Below are positions 28,199 to 39,455 of a stretch of 64,000 nt of DNA, piece after piece (the first letter of the stretch is position 1; each line of letters opens with the position of its first letter). The notes under the pieces were generated by a model. It did not search any database, was not told where the DNA came from, and saw only the letters and a list, made by a program, of their open reading frames with translations. Both the position numbers and the translations under genes were made by a program. The stretch comes from Kitasatospora sp. MAA4 (GTDB lineage Bacteria; Actinomycetota; Actinomycetes; Streptomycetales; Streptomycetaceae). The stretch is taken from NCBI RefSeq assembly GCF_029893355.1, contig NZ_JARZAI010000007.1, positions 62,001 to 126,000 on the forward strand. The letters are read 5' to 3'.

Positions 28199-28687
28199 GT
28201 GAACGAGGAGCTGGGCGGCGATCCGGCGGCCGAGGCGGACTTCCGGGCGGTGGAGCGCGAGGTGGCGCTGCTGTTCCGGCGCGGCCGGGCCCGGGCGGCC
28301 GAGATGTCCCGGCTGGTGCACCCGCAGCTGGAGGGCGTGGCGTACAGCATGCTCGGCCACATCCACGAGGCCGGCCAGGTCCGACTGACGGACGTGGGCG
28401 CGTACTTCGGGGTCGGCAAGGCCACCGTCAGCCGTCAGATCAAGGCGCTGGAGGAACTCGGCCTGGTGGCCCGCGAGTCGGACCCGCTGGACGGCCGGGT
28501 CTCGCTGGTCTCGCTCACCGAGGACGGCGCCCGGCGCTACCGGCGGGCGCACGACGCCAGGTTGGCGGCGTTCCGGGAGATGCTCGGCGGCTGGGACCGG
28601 GCCGACCTGAACCAGTTCGCCGTCCTGCTGGCCCGGTTCAACGAGCAGGCCGCCGAGATCGGGGAGAAGACGGTCCTGACGGACTGA
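28199..28687 (+). CDS. MarR-family regulator
   Basis: A 162-residue MarR protein with winged-helix segments VRLTDVGAYFGVGKATVSRQ and LEELGLVARESDPLDGRVSL (the DxR wing). GTG at 28199 is chosen because GGGAGA stands 6 nt upstream; the TTG at 28142 would add 19 residues of weak character. It lies between a divergent DUF3533 gene and a downstream MFS gene and probably controls one or both. Ligand unknown; MarR proteins near drug exporters usually respond to phenolic or hydrophobic compounds. Confidence 0.92.
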   Translation: MNEELGGDPAAEADFRAVEREVALLFRRGRARAAEMSRLVHPQLEGVAYSMLGHIHEAGQVRLTDVGAYFGVGKATVSRQIKALEELGLVARESDPLDGRVSLVSLTEDGARRYRRAHDARLAAFREMLGGWDRADLNQFAVLLARFNEQAAEIGEKTVLTD

Positions 28688-28724
28688 CAGAGCTCCGTCA
28701 CGGAGACGCTGCGGGCTATAGAAG

Positions 28725-28767
28725 GTTGCCTGGGTCAACTATTTATCCTATGGTTGCCCTAGGCAAC
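28725..28767 (+). promoter_or_regulatory. Promoter of the MFS gene flanked by two operator dyads
   Basis: GTTGCC-CTA-GGCAAC (28753-28767) is a perfect dyad, and GTTGCC-TGG-GTCAAC (28725-28739) is a near copy 28 bp upstream. TTGCCT (28726-28731) and TATGGT (28749-28754) form a 17-bp-spaced promoter that overlaps both dyads. The half-site differs from the AAGTCGT dyad upstream of marR. Confidence 0.6.
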
Positions 28768-28786
28768 AAAGCCCGGAAGGATCTCC

Positions 28787-30370
28787 ATGACCACCTCGTC
28801 TGCCGCCGCCGACGCCGAACGACCGATGACGCACCGGGAGATCCTCGAAGCGCTCTCCGGACTGCTGCTGGGCCTCTTCGTCGCGGTGCTCTCCTCGACC
28901 ATCGTCTCCAACGCGCTGCCGACGATCCTGACCGACCTGCACGGCGGCGAGTCGGCCTACACCTGGGTGATCACCGCCGCCCTGCTCTCGCTGACCGCCT
29001 CCACCCCGATCTGGGGCAAGCTCTCCGACCTGGTCAGCAAGAAGCTGCTGGTGCAGATAGCCCTGGTGATCTACATCGTCTCCTCGACGCTGGCCGGCCT
29101 CTCGCAGAACACCGGCGAGCTGATCGGCTGCCGCGTGCTGCAGGGCCTCGGGGCCGGCGGCGTCGTCTCGCTCGCCCAGATCTGCCTGGCCTCCATGGTG
29201 CCGCCGCGCGAACGCGGCCGCTACAGCGGGTACTTCGGCGCCGTGTTCGCGCTCGCCACGATCGGCGGCCCGCTGATCGGCGGCGTCATCGTGGACACCG
29301 GCTGGCTCGGCTGGCGCTGGTGCTTCTACGTGGGCATCCCGTTCTCACTGATCGCCATCGTGGTGCTGCAGCGCACGCTGCACCTGCCCGTGGTGAAGCG
29401 CAAGGCGAAGATCGACTACCTCGGCGCCACCCTGATCGCGGCCGCCGTCAGCCTGTTGATGGTCTGGGTCACCCTGGCCGGGACCGACTACCCCTGGCTC
29501 TCCTGGCAGACAGCCGCGATGGTCGGCGGCGGGCTCGCCCTCGGCGCGCTGGCCGTGCTGACCGAGAGCCGGGCCGCCGAGCCGATCATCCCGCTGCACC
29601 TCTTCCGCTACCGGACGGTGTCGCTGGCGGCCCTGGCCAGCGTCCTGGTCGGCGTCGGGATGTACGGCGCGACCACCTTCCTCAGCCAGTACTTCCAGCT
29701 GGCCCGCGAGAAGACGCCCACCATGGCGGGCATCATGACGCTGCCGATGATCCTCGGACTCGCCCTCGCCTCGACGGTCGCGGGCCGGCTGATCACCAAG
29801 TACGGCAAGTGGAAGCGCTTCCTGGTGGCCGGCACCTTCCTGCTGGCGGTCGGCTTCGGCCTGCTGGGCACCGTCCGCGCCGACACCCCGTACTGGCAGC
29901 TCTCGCTCTACATGGCCGCCGCCGGCCTCGGCCTCGGCCTGACCATGCAGAACCTGGTGCTGGCCGTGCAGAACACCGTCCCGGTCAAGGAACTCGGCAC
30001 CGCCAGCTCGCTGGTCACCTTCTTCCGCACGATGGGCGGCGCGATGGGCGTCTCAGCGCTCGGCGCCCTGCTCGGCACCAGGGTGACCCACTACCTGACG
30101 CAGAACCTGGCAGCCGCCCACATCCCCGCGGCGGGCGGCAATGCGCTCGGCGGCGGCGCGATCCCCGACCTGCACACCCTGCCCGCACCGCTCGTCCCGC
30201 TGGTCACGGACGCCTTCGGACACGGCGTCGGCACCGTCTTCCTGGTCGCCGCCCCGCTCGCCCTGGCGTCCTTCCTGGTCGTCCTCGCCATCCGCGAGGT
30301 CCCCCTCCGCACCGCCCACACGGCCCCCGCGCCCCAGCCGGCCGAGCCCGTGGCCGAGCCGGTGGCCTGA
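28787..30370 (+). CDS. MFS drug exporter, DHA2 (14-TMS) family
   Basis: A 527-residue proton-driven exporter of the EmrB/QacA type. LSSTIVSNALPTI at helix 1, the helix 2-3 loop motif GKLSDLVSKK, RVLQGLGAGGV, and the antiporter motif C region GPLIGGVIVD are present; ~14 hydrophobic segments follow and the tail is Pro/Ala-rich. ATG at 28787 follows GGAAGGA. It is downstream of marR and has its own promoter with two dyads. Substrate cannot be told from sequence. Confidence 0.92.
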   Translation: MTTSSAAADAERPMTHREILEALSGLLLGLFVAVLSSTIVSNALPTILTDLHGGESAYTWVITAALLSLTASTPIWGKLSDLVSKKLLVQIALVIYIVSSTLAGLSQNTGELIGCRVLQGLGAGGVVSLAQICLASMVPPRERGRYSGYFGAVFALATIGGPLIGGVIVDTGWLGWRWCFYVGIPFSLIAIVVLQRTLHLPVVKRKAKIDYLGATLIAAAVSLLMVWVTLAGTDYPWLSWQTAAMVGGGLALGALAVLTESRAAEPIIPLHLFRYRTVSLAALASVLVGVGMYGATTFLSQYFQLAREKTPTMAGIMTLPMILGLALASTVAGRLITKYGKWKRFLVAGTFLLAVGFGLLGTVRADTPYWQLSLYMAAAGLGLGLTMQNLVLAVQNTVPVKELGTASSLVTFFRTMGGAMGVSALGALLGTRVTHYLTQNLAAAHIPAAGGNALGGGAIPDLHTLPAPLVPLVTDAFGHGVGTVFLVAAPLALASFLVVLAIREVPLRTAHTAPAPQPAEPVAEPVA

Positions 30371-30382
30371 CCCCACGACCGC

Positions 30383-30423
30383 AAACGGCCGCCCCCCACA
30401 ACGCATGTGGGGGGCGGCCGTTT
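30383..30423. terminator. Strong bidirectional terminator
   Basis: AAACGGCCGCCCCCCACA (30383-30400) pairs perfectly with TGTGGGGGGCGGCCGTTT (30406-30423), an 18-bp stem with 5-nt loop, between the MFS gene and the convergent pit operon. Confidence 0.85.
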
Positions 30424-30436
30424 CTGCTCCTGTCGG

Positions 30437-30676
30437 CTACGCGGCGATCAGGGTGAGGCCGTAGGCGACGGCTGCCGCGCAGGCGGCGAAGCAGACGGTG
30501 GCGCCGGCCAGGGCCAGCGTGCCGGTGGTGGCCGGGGAGGCGGTGCCGGCGGCTTCGGTGGCGGCCTCGCGGCGGGAGAGGCCGAGGACGCCGAGGGCGA
30601 AGGTGGCGACCACGGCGACGGTGATGCCGAAGCTGACGGCGGCCGTGTCGGCCAGGGCGCTCCAGTTGATGTTCAT
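30437..30676 (-). CDS. Small membrane protein in the pit operon
   Basis: A 79-residue protein with two hydrophobic helices (VSFGITVAVVATFALGVLGL and TGTLALAGATVCFAACAAAV) joined by a short charged loop. It begins at ATG 30676, 22 nt after the pit stop, and ends at the shared terminator, so it is the second gene of the pit operon. I recall similar small membrane proteins after Streptomyces pit genes. Role unknown; an accessory subunit of the transporter is an inference. Confidence 0.75.
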   Translation of the reverse strand: MNINWSALADTAAVSFGITVAVVATFALGVLGLSRREAATEAAGTASPATTGTLALAGATVCFAACAAAVAYGLTLIAA

Positions 30677-30698
30677 GTGGTGCTGTCTCCTCAGGCCG

Positions 30699-31877
30699 TC
30701 AGGCCGCGACGGTGGTGGAGGCGGGGGTGGGGGTGGCGCCGGCCGGGGTGATGGCGACGTCGAGCGGGACGGGGGTGACCTCGTTGACGTTGCCGGCGGT
30801 GACCGGCTGGCGGCGCGAGAGCCACCACATGGCGCCCGAGCCGGCCACCAGGACGGCGCCCACCAGCAGGACGCCCCAGGTGCCGCGGTCCGTGACGAAC
30901 GCGGCGGCACCGGCCACCACGGCGGCGGCGGGCAGGGTCAGGCCCCAGGTGTAGACCATCCGGCGGGCCATGCCCCAGTTGACCTGGCCCTTCGGGCCGC
31001 CGAGCCCGGCGCCCATGATGCCGCCGGAGCAGACCTGGGTGGTGGAGAGGCCGTAGCCCATGTGCGTGGAGGTCAGGATGACGGCGGTGGCCGCGGTCTC
31101 CGAGGCGAAGCCCTGCGGCGCCTGGATGTCCGTCAGACCCTTGCCCATGCTGCGGATGATCCGCCAGCCGCCCATGTAGGTGCCGAGCGCGATGGCCAGG
31201 CCGGCGCTGGCGATGACCCAGACGGGGGGCATCGCGTGCTTGGGCAGGGCGCCCACCGAGACCAGGGTCAGCGTGATGACGCCCATGGTCTTCTGGGCGT
31301 CGTTGGTGCCGTGGGCGAGCGAGATGAGCGAGGCGGAGAACATCTGACCGGTCTTGAAGCCCTTGGTGGTGGTCTTCTCGCTGCCCTTGCGGGTGATCAG
31401 GTAGGCCACCTTGGTGGCGCCCCAGGCGGCCAGTCCGGCGACGATCGGGGAGGCGACGGCCGGGATCACGATCTTGGTGACGACAGTGGTGAAGTTCACG
31501 CCGTGCAGTCCGACGCCGACGATGGTGGCGCCGATCAGGCCGCCGTACAGCGCGTGCGAGGAGCTGGACGGGAGGCCGCGCAGCCAGGTCAGCAGGTTCC
31601 AGAGGATGGCTCCGGCCAGTGCGGCGAAGATCACCGACGGGTGGATGCCGGCCTTCTCGTTGACGATGCCGCCCGAGATGGTGCTGGCGACCTTCACCGA
31701 GAGGAAGGCCCCCGCGAAGTTGAGGACCGCCGCGATGGTGACCGCGACCTTGGGCCGCAGTGCGCCGGTGGCGATGGAGGTGGCCATCGCGTTGGCGGTG
31801 TCGTGGAAGCCGTTGGTGAAGTCGAAGGCGAGCGCTGTGATGATCACAACCGCCACCAGGAACCCGATGTGTTCCAT
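30699..31877 (-). CDS. Low-affinity inorganic phosphate transporter (Pit)
   Basis: A 392-residue cation-coupled phosphate transporter. Both Pit signature repeats are present in opposite halves: FDFTNGFHDTANAMAT near the N-terminus and LISLAHGTNDAQKTMG in the middle, with about ten membrane helices. The ATG at 31877 starts the conserved MEHIGFLVAVV; the frame extends two codons upstream without a better start. A two-unit PHO box lies 71-92 bp upstream, so PhoP control is likely. The family imports metal-phosphate complexes by proton symport. Confidence 0.94.
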   Translation of the reverse strand: MEHIGFLVAVVIITALAFDFTNGFHDTANAMATSIATGALRPKVAVTIAAVLNFAGAFLSVKVASTISGGIVNEKAGIHPSVIFAALAGAILWNLLTWLRGLPSSSSHALYGGLIGATIVGVGLHGVNFTTVVTKIVIPAVASPIVAGLAAWGATKVAYLITRKGSEKTTTKGFKTGQMFSASLISLAHGTNDAQKTMGVITLTLVSVGALPKHAMPPVWVIASAGLAIALGTYMGGWRIIRSMGKGLTDIQAPQGFASETAATAVILTSTHMGYGLSTTQVCSGGIMGAGLGGPKGQVNWGMARRMVYTWGLTLPAAAVVAGAAAFVTDRGTWGVLLVGAVLVAGSGAMWWLSRRQPVTAGNVNEVTPVPLDVAITPAGATPTPASTTVAA

Positions 31878-31947
31878 AACCAAGCAATCGTCGTAGTTGT
31901 CGGACTGACCGAGGTCTTCAGCTGTCTTCAGGCGCGACGGTAGGGAT

Positions 31948-31969
31948 AGTGGGTGAACGGAAGGTTAAC
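31948..31969 (-). promoter_or_regulatory. PHO box (PhoP binding site) upstream of pit
   Basis: On the minus strand two 11-bp direct-repeat units lie side by side: GTTAACCTTCC (31969-31959) and GTTCACCCACT (31958-31948). Streptomyces PhoP recognises 11-bp direct repeats with a GTTCACC core, so both the unit length and core fit. Whether PhoP activates or represses here cannot be told. Confidence 0.7.
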
Positions 31970-32268
31970 TGGCTCCGTCGACATGGTTCCGTTGGTGTCA
32001 TGGGCATGGATATCGGGCAACTTGTGGGTGTATCCGCTGCCTGCGACCTGGGCATTCGGGGGCAAGTGCCCGGATTCCGGCCAAAATCATGAGATCAAGG
32101 TCACTTCGCCCGCGCTGTCTGAGAATTCATCAGCAGAGGGGCATGCGGCCTGCCGGATCGGCAGGTCGGCATGACAGGATCGGCATGGACCCGTGACCAG
32201 CGGGCCGGGGCGGGGTCCGACGGGAACGGTCGGGCGAACCACAGCAGAACCAAGGGGAGGCGGGGCCG
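31970..32268. other. Intergenic region upstream of the NlpC/P60 gene
   Basis: It contains a 7-bp stem, CCTGCCG-GAT-CGGCAGG (32149-32165), followed by two short GATCGGCA repeats. I looked for a ydaO-type c-di-AMP riboswitch, which often precedes cell-wall hydrolase genes in streptomycetes, and did not find its conserved core. No gene is seen. Confidence 0.4.
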
Positions 32269-33831
32269 ATGCGAGCCGTGCGGCGCGAACAGTTGGTCGG
32301 AAGTCAGCCCTGGCTGCGGGCCGCGCTGAGGTGCGGAGCGATCCTCGCGATGGCCGCGCTGGCTCTGCCGATGGCCGCCCAGTCGGCGTTCGCCGCCACC
32401 GAGCCCCCGCCGGCCGCCGGCGCGCCGGCCGTGCCGGGCACCGGCAGCGACCCGCTCGCCGCCACCGAGGCCACCCTGGGCCCGCTGCTCGACAAGATCC
32501 ACCTGCTCTACCAGAACGCCGAGGCGGCCACCGAGCAGTACAACGCCACGGCCGGCCTGATCGCCACTCAGCAGAGCTCGCTGGACGCGATCAACACCAA
32601 GATCACCCAGCAGCAGCAGGTGGTCGACGACGGCCTCGACATGGCCGCCCAGCTCGCCTCCGAGCAGTACCGCAACGGCAACCTCGACGCCTACGCCCAG
32701 CTGCTGCTCACCAAGGACCCGTACCAGGCGGTCAACGACGGCGAGATGCTCGCCGCCGCCGGCCGCTCGCAGGCCGCCTTCCTGTCCCAGCTCAAGACCG
32801 AGCAGGGCACCCTCGACCAGCTCCGGAGCCAGGCGCAGTCGGCGCTGACCGACTCCAAGACGCTGCTCGCCCAGCAGGACCAGAGCAAGACGGACATCGC
32901 CCGCCAGCTCGCCACCGTCGAACAGCTGGTCTCCGGGCTCACCGGCGCCCAGCAGACCCAGCTGGAGCAGCTGGAGAAGACCCAGGCCGACCAGGCCCAG
33001 CTGGCCTTCCTCGCCTCCGGGGCGCTCGGCCAGGGCGAGCGGACGCCGTCGGCGGCCGGCCGGGCGGCGGTGGCGTACGCGCTGGCGCAGCTCGGCAAGC
33101 CGTACATCTGGGGCGCGCAGGGGCCGGACTCCTTCGACTGCTCGGGCCTGACCTCGCAGGCGTGGCTGCACGCCGGCGTGCCGATCCCGCGGGTCAGCGA
33201 GGACCAGTGGGCGGACCTCCAGCACGTCCCGCTGAACCAGCTGCGCCCCGGCGACCTGGTGCTCTACTACACCGGCGCCTCGCACGTCGCGCTCTACATC
33301 GGCGGCGGTCTTGTGGTGGTCGCGCCGCACACCGGCGCGGTGGTGCGGGTCTCGCCGATCGGGGCGAGCCCGATCCTTGGCGCCGTGCGGCCCGACCCGA
33401 ACTCCCCCTCGGACACCCAGGGCGGCACCTGGAAGGTCCCGGACGTCCTGCAGAACGCCCAGACGCTGACGCCGATCGCGCCCTCGCTCCCCACGGTGCC
33501 GGGCCTGCCGACGGTGCCGCCGCTGTCGGGCCTGCTGCCGGTGCTGCCGGTGGCCCCGCCGGCACCGACCCCGGTGCCGTCCGCACCGGCGTCGCCGACG
33601 CCCGCCGGCCCCGGTACGCCGAAGCCGAGCGGCTCGGCCTCGCCGTCGCCGTCCGGTTCGTCCACTGCCCCCGGTACGGCCACGGGGGCGACGCCGAGCG
33701 CTCCCGCCTCGCCGTCGCTGTCCGTCTCGGTGCCGGGCACGCCGGCCGGCGGCTCGCCGTCTGCCTCGGTCTCCGGCACCTCGCCTTCGCCCTCGCGGAC
33801 CTCGACCGCGCCCTCGCCCAACCACAGCTGA
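32269..33831 (+). CDS. Secreted NlpC/P60 peptidoglycan endopeptidase (C40 family)
   Basis: A 520-residue wall hydrolase. In order: signal peptide (cleavage after AQSAFAA near residue 43), a coiled-coil domain with many Gln-rich heptads (about 60-260), and the NlpC/P60 domain (about 265-385) with the catalytic Cys C291 in DSFDCSGLTSQ, the histidine in ASHVALYIGGG, and the third polar residue in VAPHTG. A ~130-residue Pro/Ser/Thr-rich tail follows. The tail suggests a wall-spanning or glycosylated region. ATG at 32269 follows GGGGAGG. These enzymes usually cut D-Glu-meso/LL-DAP bonds. Confidence 0.92.
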   Translation: MRAVRREQLVGSQPWLRAALRCGAILAMAALALPMAAQSAFAATEPPPAAGAPAVPGTGSDPLAATEATLGPLLDKIHLLYQNAEAATEQYNATAGLIATQQSSLDAINTKITQQQQVVDDGLDMAAQLASEQYRNGNLDAYAQLLLTKDPYQAVNDGEMLAAAGRSQAAFLSQLKTEQGTLDQLRSQAQSALTDSKTLLAQQDQSKTDIARQLATVEQLVSGLTGAQQTQLEQLEKTQADQAQLAFLASGALGQGERTPSAAGRAAVAYALAQLGKPYIWGAQGPDSFDCSGLTSQAWLHAGVPIPRVSEDQWADLQHVPLNQLRPGDLVLYYTGASHVALYIGGGLVVVAPHTGAVVRVSPIGASPILGAVRPDPNSPSDTQGGTWKVPDVLQNAQTLTPIAPSLPTVPGLPTVPPLSGLLPVLPVAPPAPTPVPSAPASPTPAGPGTPKPSGSASPSPSGSSTAPGTATGATPSAPASPSLSVSVPGTPAGGSPSASVSGTSPSPSRTSTAPSPNHS

Positions 33832-33835
33832 GCGC

Positions 33836-35107
33836 TCAGTCGGTCGCTGCCGGTGTGACGATCATCTGGGGCCGCCCGGTGACGATCAGCCAGGCCGGCA
33901 GCGCCGCGACGCAGAGCAGCGGGACGAGCTTGTAGTCCGGCACGATGACCGCCGCCGTGAACAGGCTCAGCCAGCCCTGCCGGGTGACCGCGAAGAGCAC
34001 GCCCAGGATCGCGCAGGCCACCGCGAGCGAGGACGGGATGTCGGTGACGAAGGTGCTCGCGCTGAAGCCGAGCGCCGCCCCGGCGAAGACCGCCGGGAAG
34101 ATCCGCCCGCCGCGGAACCCCGCGCAGCTGGCCACCAGCACCGCCAGCATCTTGACCAGGGCCATCCCGAGCAGCCCCCAGGCGCCGTAGTCGGCGCTGG
34201 TGCTGGCCAGCTCCTTCATCTGGTCGAGGCCCTTGAAGAGGGTCAGGTGCCCGCCGATCACGCCGATCACACCGAGCGTCAGCCCGCCCGCGACCAGCAT
34301 CACCACCGGGTTGCGCAGCTGGTGGAAGGCCTGGTGGACGAACGGCAGGGCGTAGACCGCGGCCAGGCCGAGCAGCGCGCCGGCCGAGGAGACCAGCATC
34401 GCCCAGAACAGGTCGACCGCCCGCGCCCCGGGGTAGGGGGGCATGTTGATCACGAAGTCGTTGCCGTCGATCAGCAGCGTGGTCAGCGCCCCGGAGGCGG
34501 CCGCGACGAGCGGGGCGAAGAGCCGGTCCCAGAGCACGCCGGGGCCGGGCATCTCGGAGAGGATCAGGGCGGCCGCCAGTGGTGTGCCGAACAGCGCCCC
34601 GATCGTTCCGGCGGCCGCCAGGCCGACCCAGAGCGCGTTGGGGCTGCGCGGCACGACGAGCCGGCCGATCCAGCAGGCCAGTGCGATGTTGATCATCGTG
34701 ATCGGGTTCTCCGGGCCCAGGCTCACGCCGCCGGCCAGCGCCAGGACCGTCACCACCGCCAGGCCCGGCAGCACGTACGGCGGCTGCGGCGGGTCGACCA
34801 GGCCGGTGGTCGCCGGGTCGGGGCCGGCATGGCCGGGCAGGAGCCACACCGCCAGGCCGATCAGCAGACCGGTCGCGGTGAGGACGGTGATCACCCACCA
34901 CGGGTCGTACTGCGCGAAGCCGAAGTGCGCGGGCGCGCTCTGCCAGACCAGCCGCTCCAGCTGCCCGGCCAGCTTGCTGAGCCCGAGCAGCACCAGGGCG
35001 GCCACCACTCCGACCAGGATCGCGGGGACGATCAGCGGGATCAGCCGGGCCGCGGGGGTCTGCGGCGGGCGGTTCACGTCCGTGGCCGGGTGGGCGGCAA
35101 CGGCCAT
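33836..35107 (-). CDS. ClC-family chloride channel/transporter-like protein
   Basis: A 423-residue ClC fold protein. Selectivity-filter elements are altered: GGVSLGPENPITMINIAL replaces the usual GREGP region, and CAGFRGGRIFPAVFAGAALG matches the GGxFxP-type filter. About ten hydrophobic helices are seen and there is no CBS domain. The helix-start Ser of the classical GSGIP motif is not obvious, so it fits the divergent actinobacterial 'ion channel' subgroup. Stops of this gene and the convergent NlpC gene are 4 bp apart. Ion and mode (channel or antiporter) are undetermined. Confidence 0.87.
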   Translation of the reverse strand: MAVAAHPATDVNRPPQTPAARLIPLIVPAILVGVVAALVLLGLSKLAGQLERLVWQSAPAHFGFAQYDPWWVITVLTATGLLIGLAVWLLPGHAGPDPATTGLVDPPQPPYVLPGLAVVTVLALAGGVSLGPENPITMINIALACWIGRLVVPRSPNALWVGLAAAGTIGALFGTPLAAALILSEMPGPGVLWDRLFAPLVAAASGALTTLLIDGNDFVINMPPYPGARAVDLFWAMLVSSAGALLGLAAVYALPFVHQAFHQLRNPVVMLVAGGLTLGVIGVIGGHLTLFKGLDQMKELASTSADYGAWGLLGMALVKMLAVLVASCAGFRGGRIFPAVFAGAALGFSASTFVTDIPSSLAVACAILGVLFAVTRQGWLSLFTAAVIVPDYKLVPLLCVAALPAWLIVTGRPQMIVTPAATD

Positions 35108-35181
35108 CGGAGACCTCCGGGGGTGGGCCCGCGCACCGAGAGGCGCGGGCCGAGAGCACGGAGTGTCAGATTAACGGCAAA

Positions 35182-37491
<2,310 letters not shown>

Positions 37492-37508
37492 GACTACCTC
37501 CGGGTCGA

Positions 37509-39455
37509 TCAGGACCGCGCCGTCGTCAGCCCAGCCCCCATCCTGTCATCTCGTCCGTGCCGGGCCGAGAGGGCCCGGAGCAGGGCCCGCGCGGTGGCGT
37601 CGTTCTGCCGGAAGGCCGGGGCGTCGGTGCGCGGGCGGGCGAAGGCCGCGTACGACCGGCCGTTGGTGTGCGGGCCGAGCGCCGTGCGGCGCGGGTGCGG
37701 GAGGCCGCCGAGGCCGGGGTCGAGCACCGCGCCCTCGCCGGGGGTGACGGCGAGCAGGCCGGAGCGGTGGACGTGGCCGGTGTCGGCGATCACGTCCTCG
37801 GCCAGCTCGCCGGCCCGGTGCAGCGCGGCCAGCAGCGGGTCCTCGGTCCGTTCCAGTGCGTGGCGCGGCAGGTAGGCCTCGATCAGCGCGGTGGCCGCCA
37901 CTCGGTGCCCGGGCACGCTGGGACTGCTCGCCACGAAGGTGCCGCTCGCCTCGTCGTTCTCCACCGCGAGGTCGGCGCCCAGGAAGCGGACCACCCCGGC
38001 CTCGGCGAGCGCCAGCAGCTCGCGCAGCCGAAAGCCCGGCGGACCGGAGGCCAGGAAGCTGAAGAAGCCCTGCCACCAGCCGTCCAACTCCGTGCCGGTC
38101 GAGCGGGCGGACAGCCGACCGGAGGCGAGCAGCCGGGGCAGCTGCCCGTAGAGCGAGAGCAGGGCCAGGAAGGCACCCAGGTCGGCGCTGTGGGCGGGGT
38201 CGGCGCGGCGGTCGGCGTCGCTGCGGATGTAGGCGCGCAGGTGGTGTTGCAGCTCCTCGGGGCTGCTGAAGCGCAGGCCGGTCAGTGGGCGGTCCAGCTG
38301 CTCGAAGTCCAGCCGGTCGGCCGGGTCGGGGACGGCGGTCGCGACCAGCGCGGCCAGGTCGGGGGCGTACCAGTCGAGCCGGTCGTAGGCGGCCAGGAAG
38401 TCCGGCCAGGGGACGGCGGTGCGCTCGGGGTGGGCGTGGAAGAGCTCGTGGTAGTAGCCGAAGCCGATCTCCTTGGCCATCAACGGCCAGGCGTCCCGGC
38501 GCAGTTCGAGCGGTCCGGGCCGGGCCAGCAGCTGCTCCACGGCCGCCGGGCCGAAGTAGCGGGGGAGCGGGGCGGGCGGACCCTGCAACCGGTAGCCGGT
38601 CTTGGAGTGGTAGGGCACGCCGCGCCGCGAGCCGACGTGGATCACCGGCTCGCGCCCGGAGGGGTGGTAGACCAGCCGGTCGCCGCGGGTCTCGAAGCGG
38701 CCGCCGCGGCCCTCGGTGAGCAGCGCCGTCAGGTCGACGAAGGCCAGCCCGAAGCCGCGCAGGATCAACTGCTCGCCCGGGGCGATCCCCGAGAGCTCGG
38801 CCTCCGAGGAGAACGCCGGCGGGAGGTGGAAGCGGCCGTGCCGGGCGGCGAACTCGGCTGTGGCGGCGTGCTGTTCGTCCGGACGGGAGCCCAGGTGGCC
38901 CAACGTCAGGACGATCTGGTCAACCGTCAGATCCGTTGCGCCGGAGGCGAGATGGACGGTCTGCGGGTCGTCCGGGCCGCCCTCCAGAGCGATTGCGGTG
39001 TCCTGGTGCACGGTGACCGTGATCCGCGCGGGCAGGTCGGCCAGCGCGCGGCGGAACACCCAGTCCAGGTAGGCGCTCTGGACTCGCCGGGTGGGGAAGT
39101 CGGTGGGCCCCAGGGCCTCCAGTTCGGCCCGCAGCCCGGCGTCGGCCGCAGGCTGGTAGGGGGCGAACTCGGCGGTCCGGGCGGCCCATTCGGCCAGCGA
39201 GGGACCGGGGCGCAGCGGGCCCTCGACGGTCGAGCTGTGGTCGGTGAACATCGTGACGTCCTCGGCCATCGAGTTCATCCGCAGCAGCGGGGACTGCCGG
39301 TAGCGCCAGATCCGTCCGGCGCCCGGCGGGTAGGGGTCGACCAGGTGGATGTGCAGCCGCTGGTCGGCGGGCAGCAACTCGGCCGCGTTGGCCGCGATCC
39401 GCTCCAGCAGGCCGGTGCCGCGCGGGCCGGCGCCGATGATCGCGAGGCTGCTCAT
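37509..39455 (-). CDS. FAD/NAD(P)-binding protein (HI0933/Lys-Orn monooxygenase-like)
   Basis: A 648-residue flavoprotein starting with the Rossmann motif LAIIGAGPRGTGLLERI, followed by HLVDPYPPGAGRIWRYRQSP and LRMNSMAEDVTMF. The fold is the FAD-NAD(P)-binding family (PF13454 type), longer than usual. The ATG at 39455 overlaps the upstream permease stop as ATGA, so both are translated together. The context is an amino-acid-type ABC transporter and a flavin monooxygenase operon on the other strand, so a redox step on a sulfur or amino-acid substrate is inferred. Reaction unknown. Confidence 0.82.
   Translation of the reverse strand: MSSLAIIGAGPRGTGLLERIAANAAELLPADQRLHIHLVDPYPPGAGRIWRYRQSPLLRMNSMAEDVTMFTDHSSTVEGPLRPGPSLAEWAARTAEFAPYQPAADAGLRAELEALGPTDFPTRRVQSAYLDWVFRRALADLPARITVTVHQDTAIALEGGPDDPQTVHLASGATDLTVDQIVLTLGHLGSRPDEQHAATAEFAARHGRFHLPPAFSSEAELSGIAPGEQLILRGFGLAFVDLTALLTEGRGGRFETRGDRLVYHPSGREPVIHVGSRRGVPYHSKTGYRLQGPPAPLPRYFGPAAVEQLLARPGPLELRRDAWPLMAKEIGFGYYHELFHAHPERTAVPWPDFLAAYDRLDWYAPDLAALVATAVPDPADRLDFEQLDRPLTGLRFSSPEELQHHLRAYIRSDADRRADPAHSADLGAFLALLSLYGQLPRLLASGRLSARSTGTELDGWWQGFFSFLASGPPGFRLRELLALAEAGVVRFLGADLAVENDEASGTFVASSPSVPGHRVAATALIEAYLPRHALERTEDPLLAALHRAGELAEDVIADTGHVHRSGLLAVTPGEGAVLDPGLGGLPHPRRTALGPHTNGRSYAAFARPRTDAPAFRQNDATARALLRALSARHGRDDRMGAGLTTARS

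Noticed and set aside
31970..32268. Possible ydaO c-di-AMP riboswitch before the NlpC/P60 gene
   Set aside because: Streptomyces cell-wall hydrolase genes often have one, but its conserved core could not be found here.
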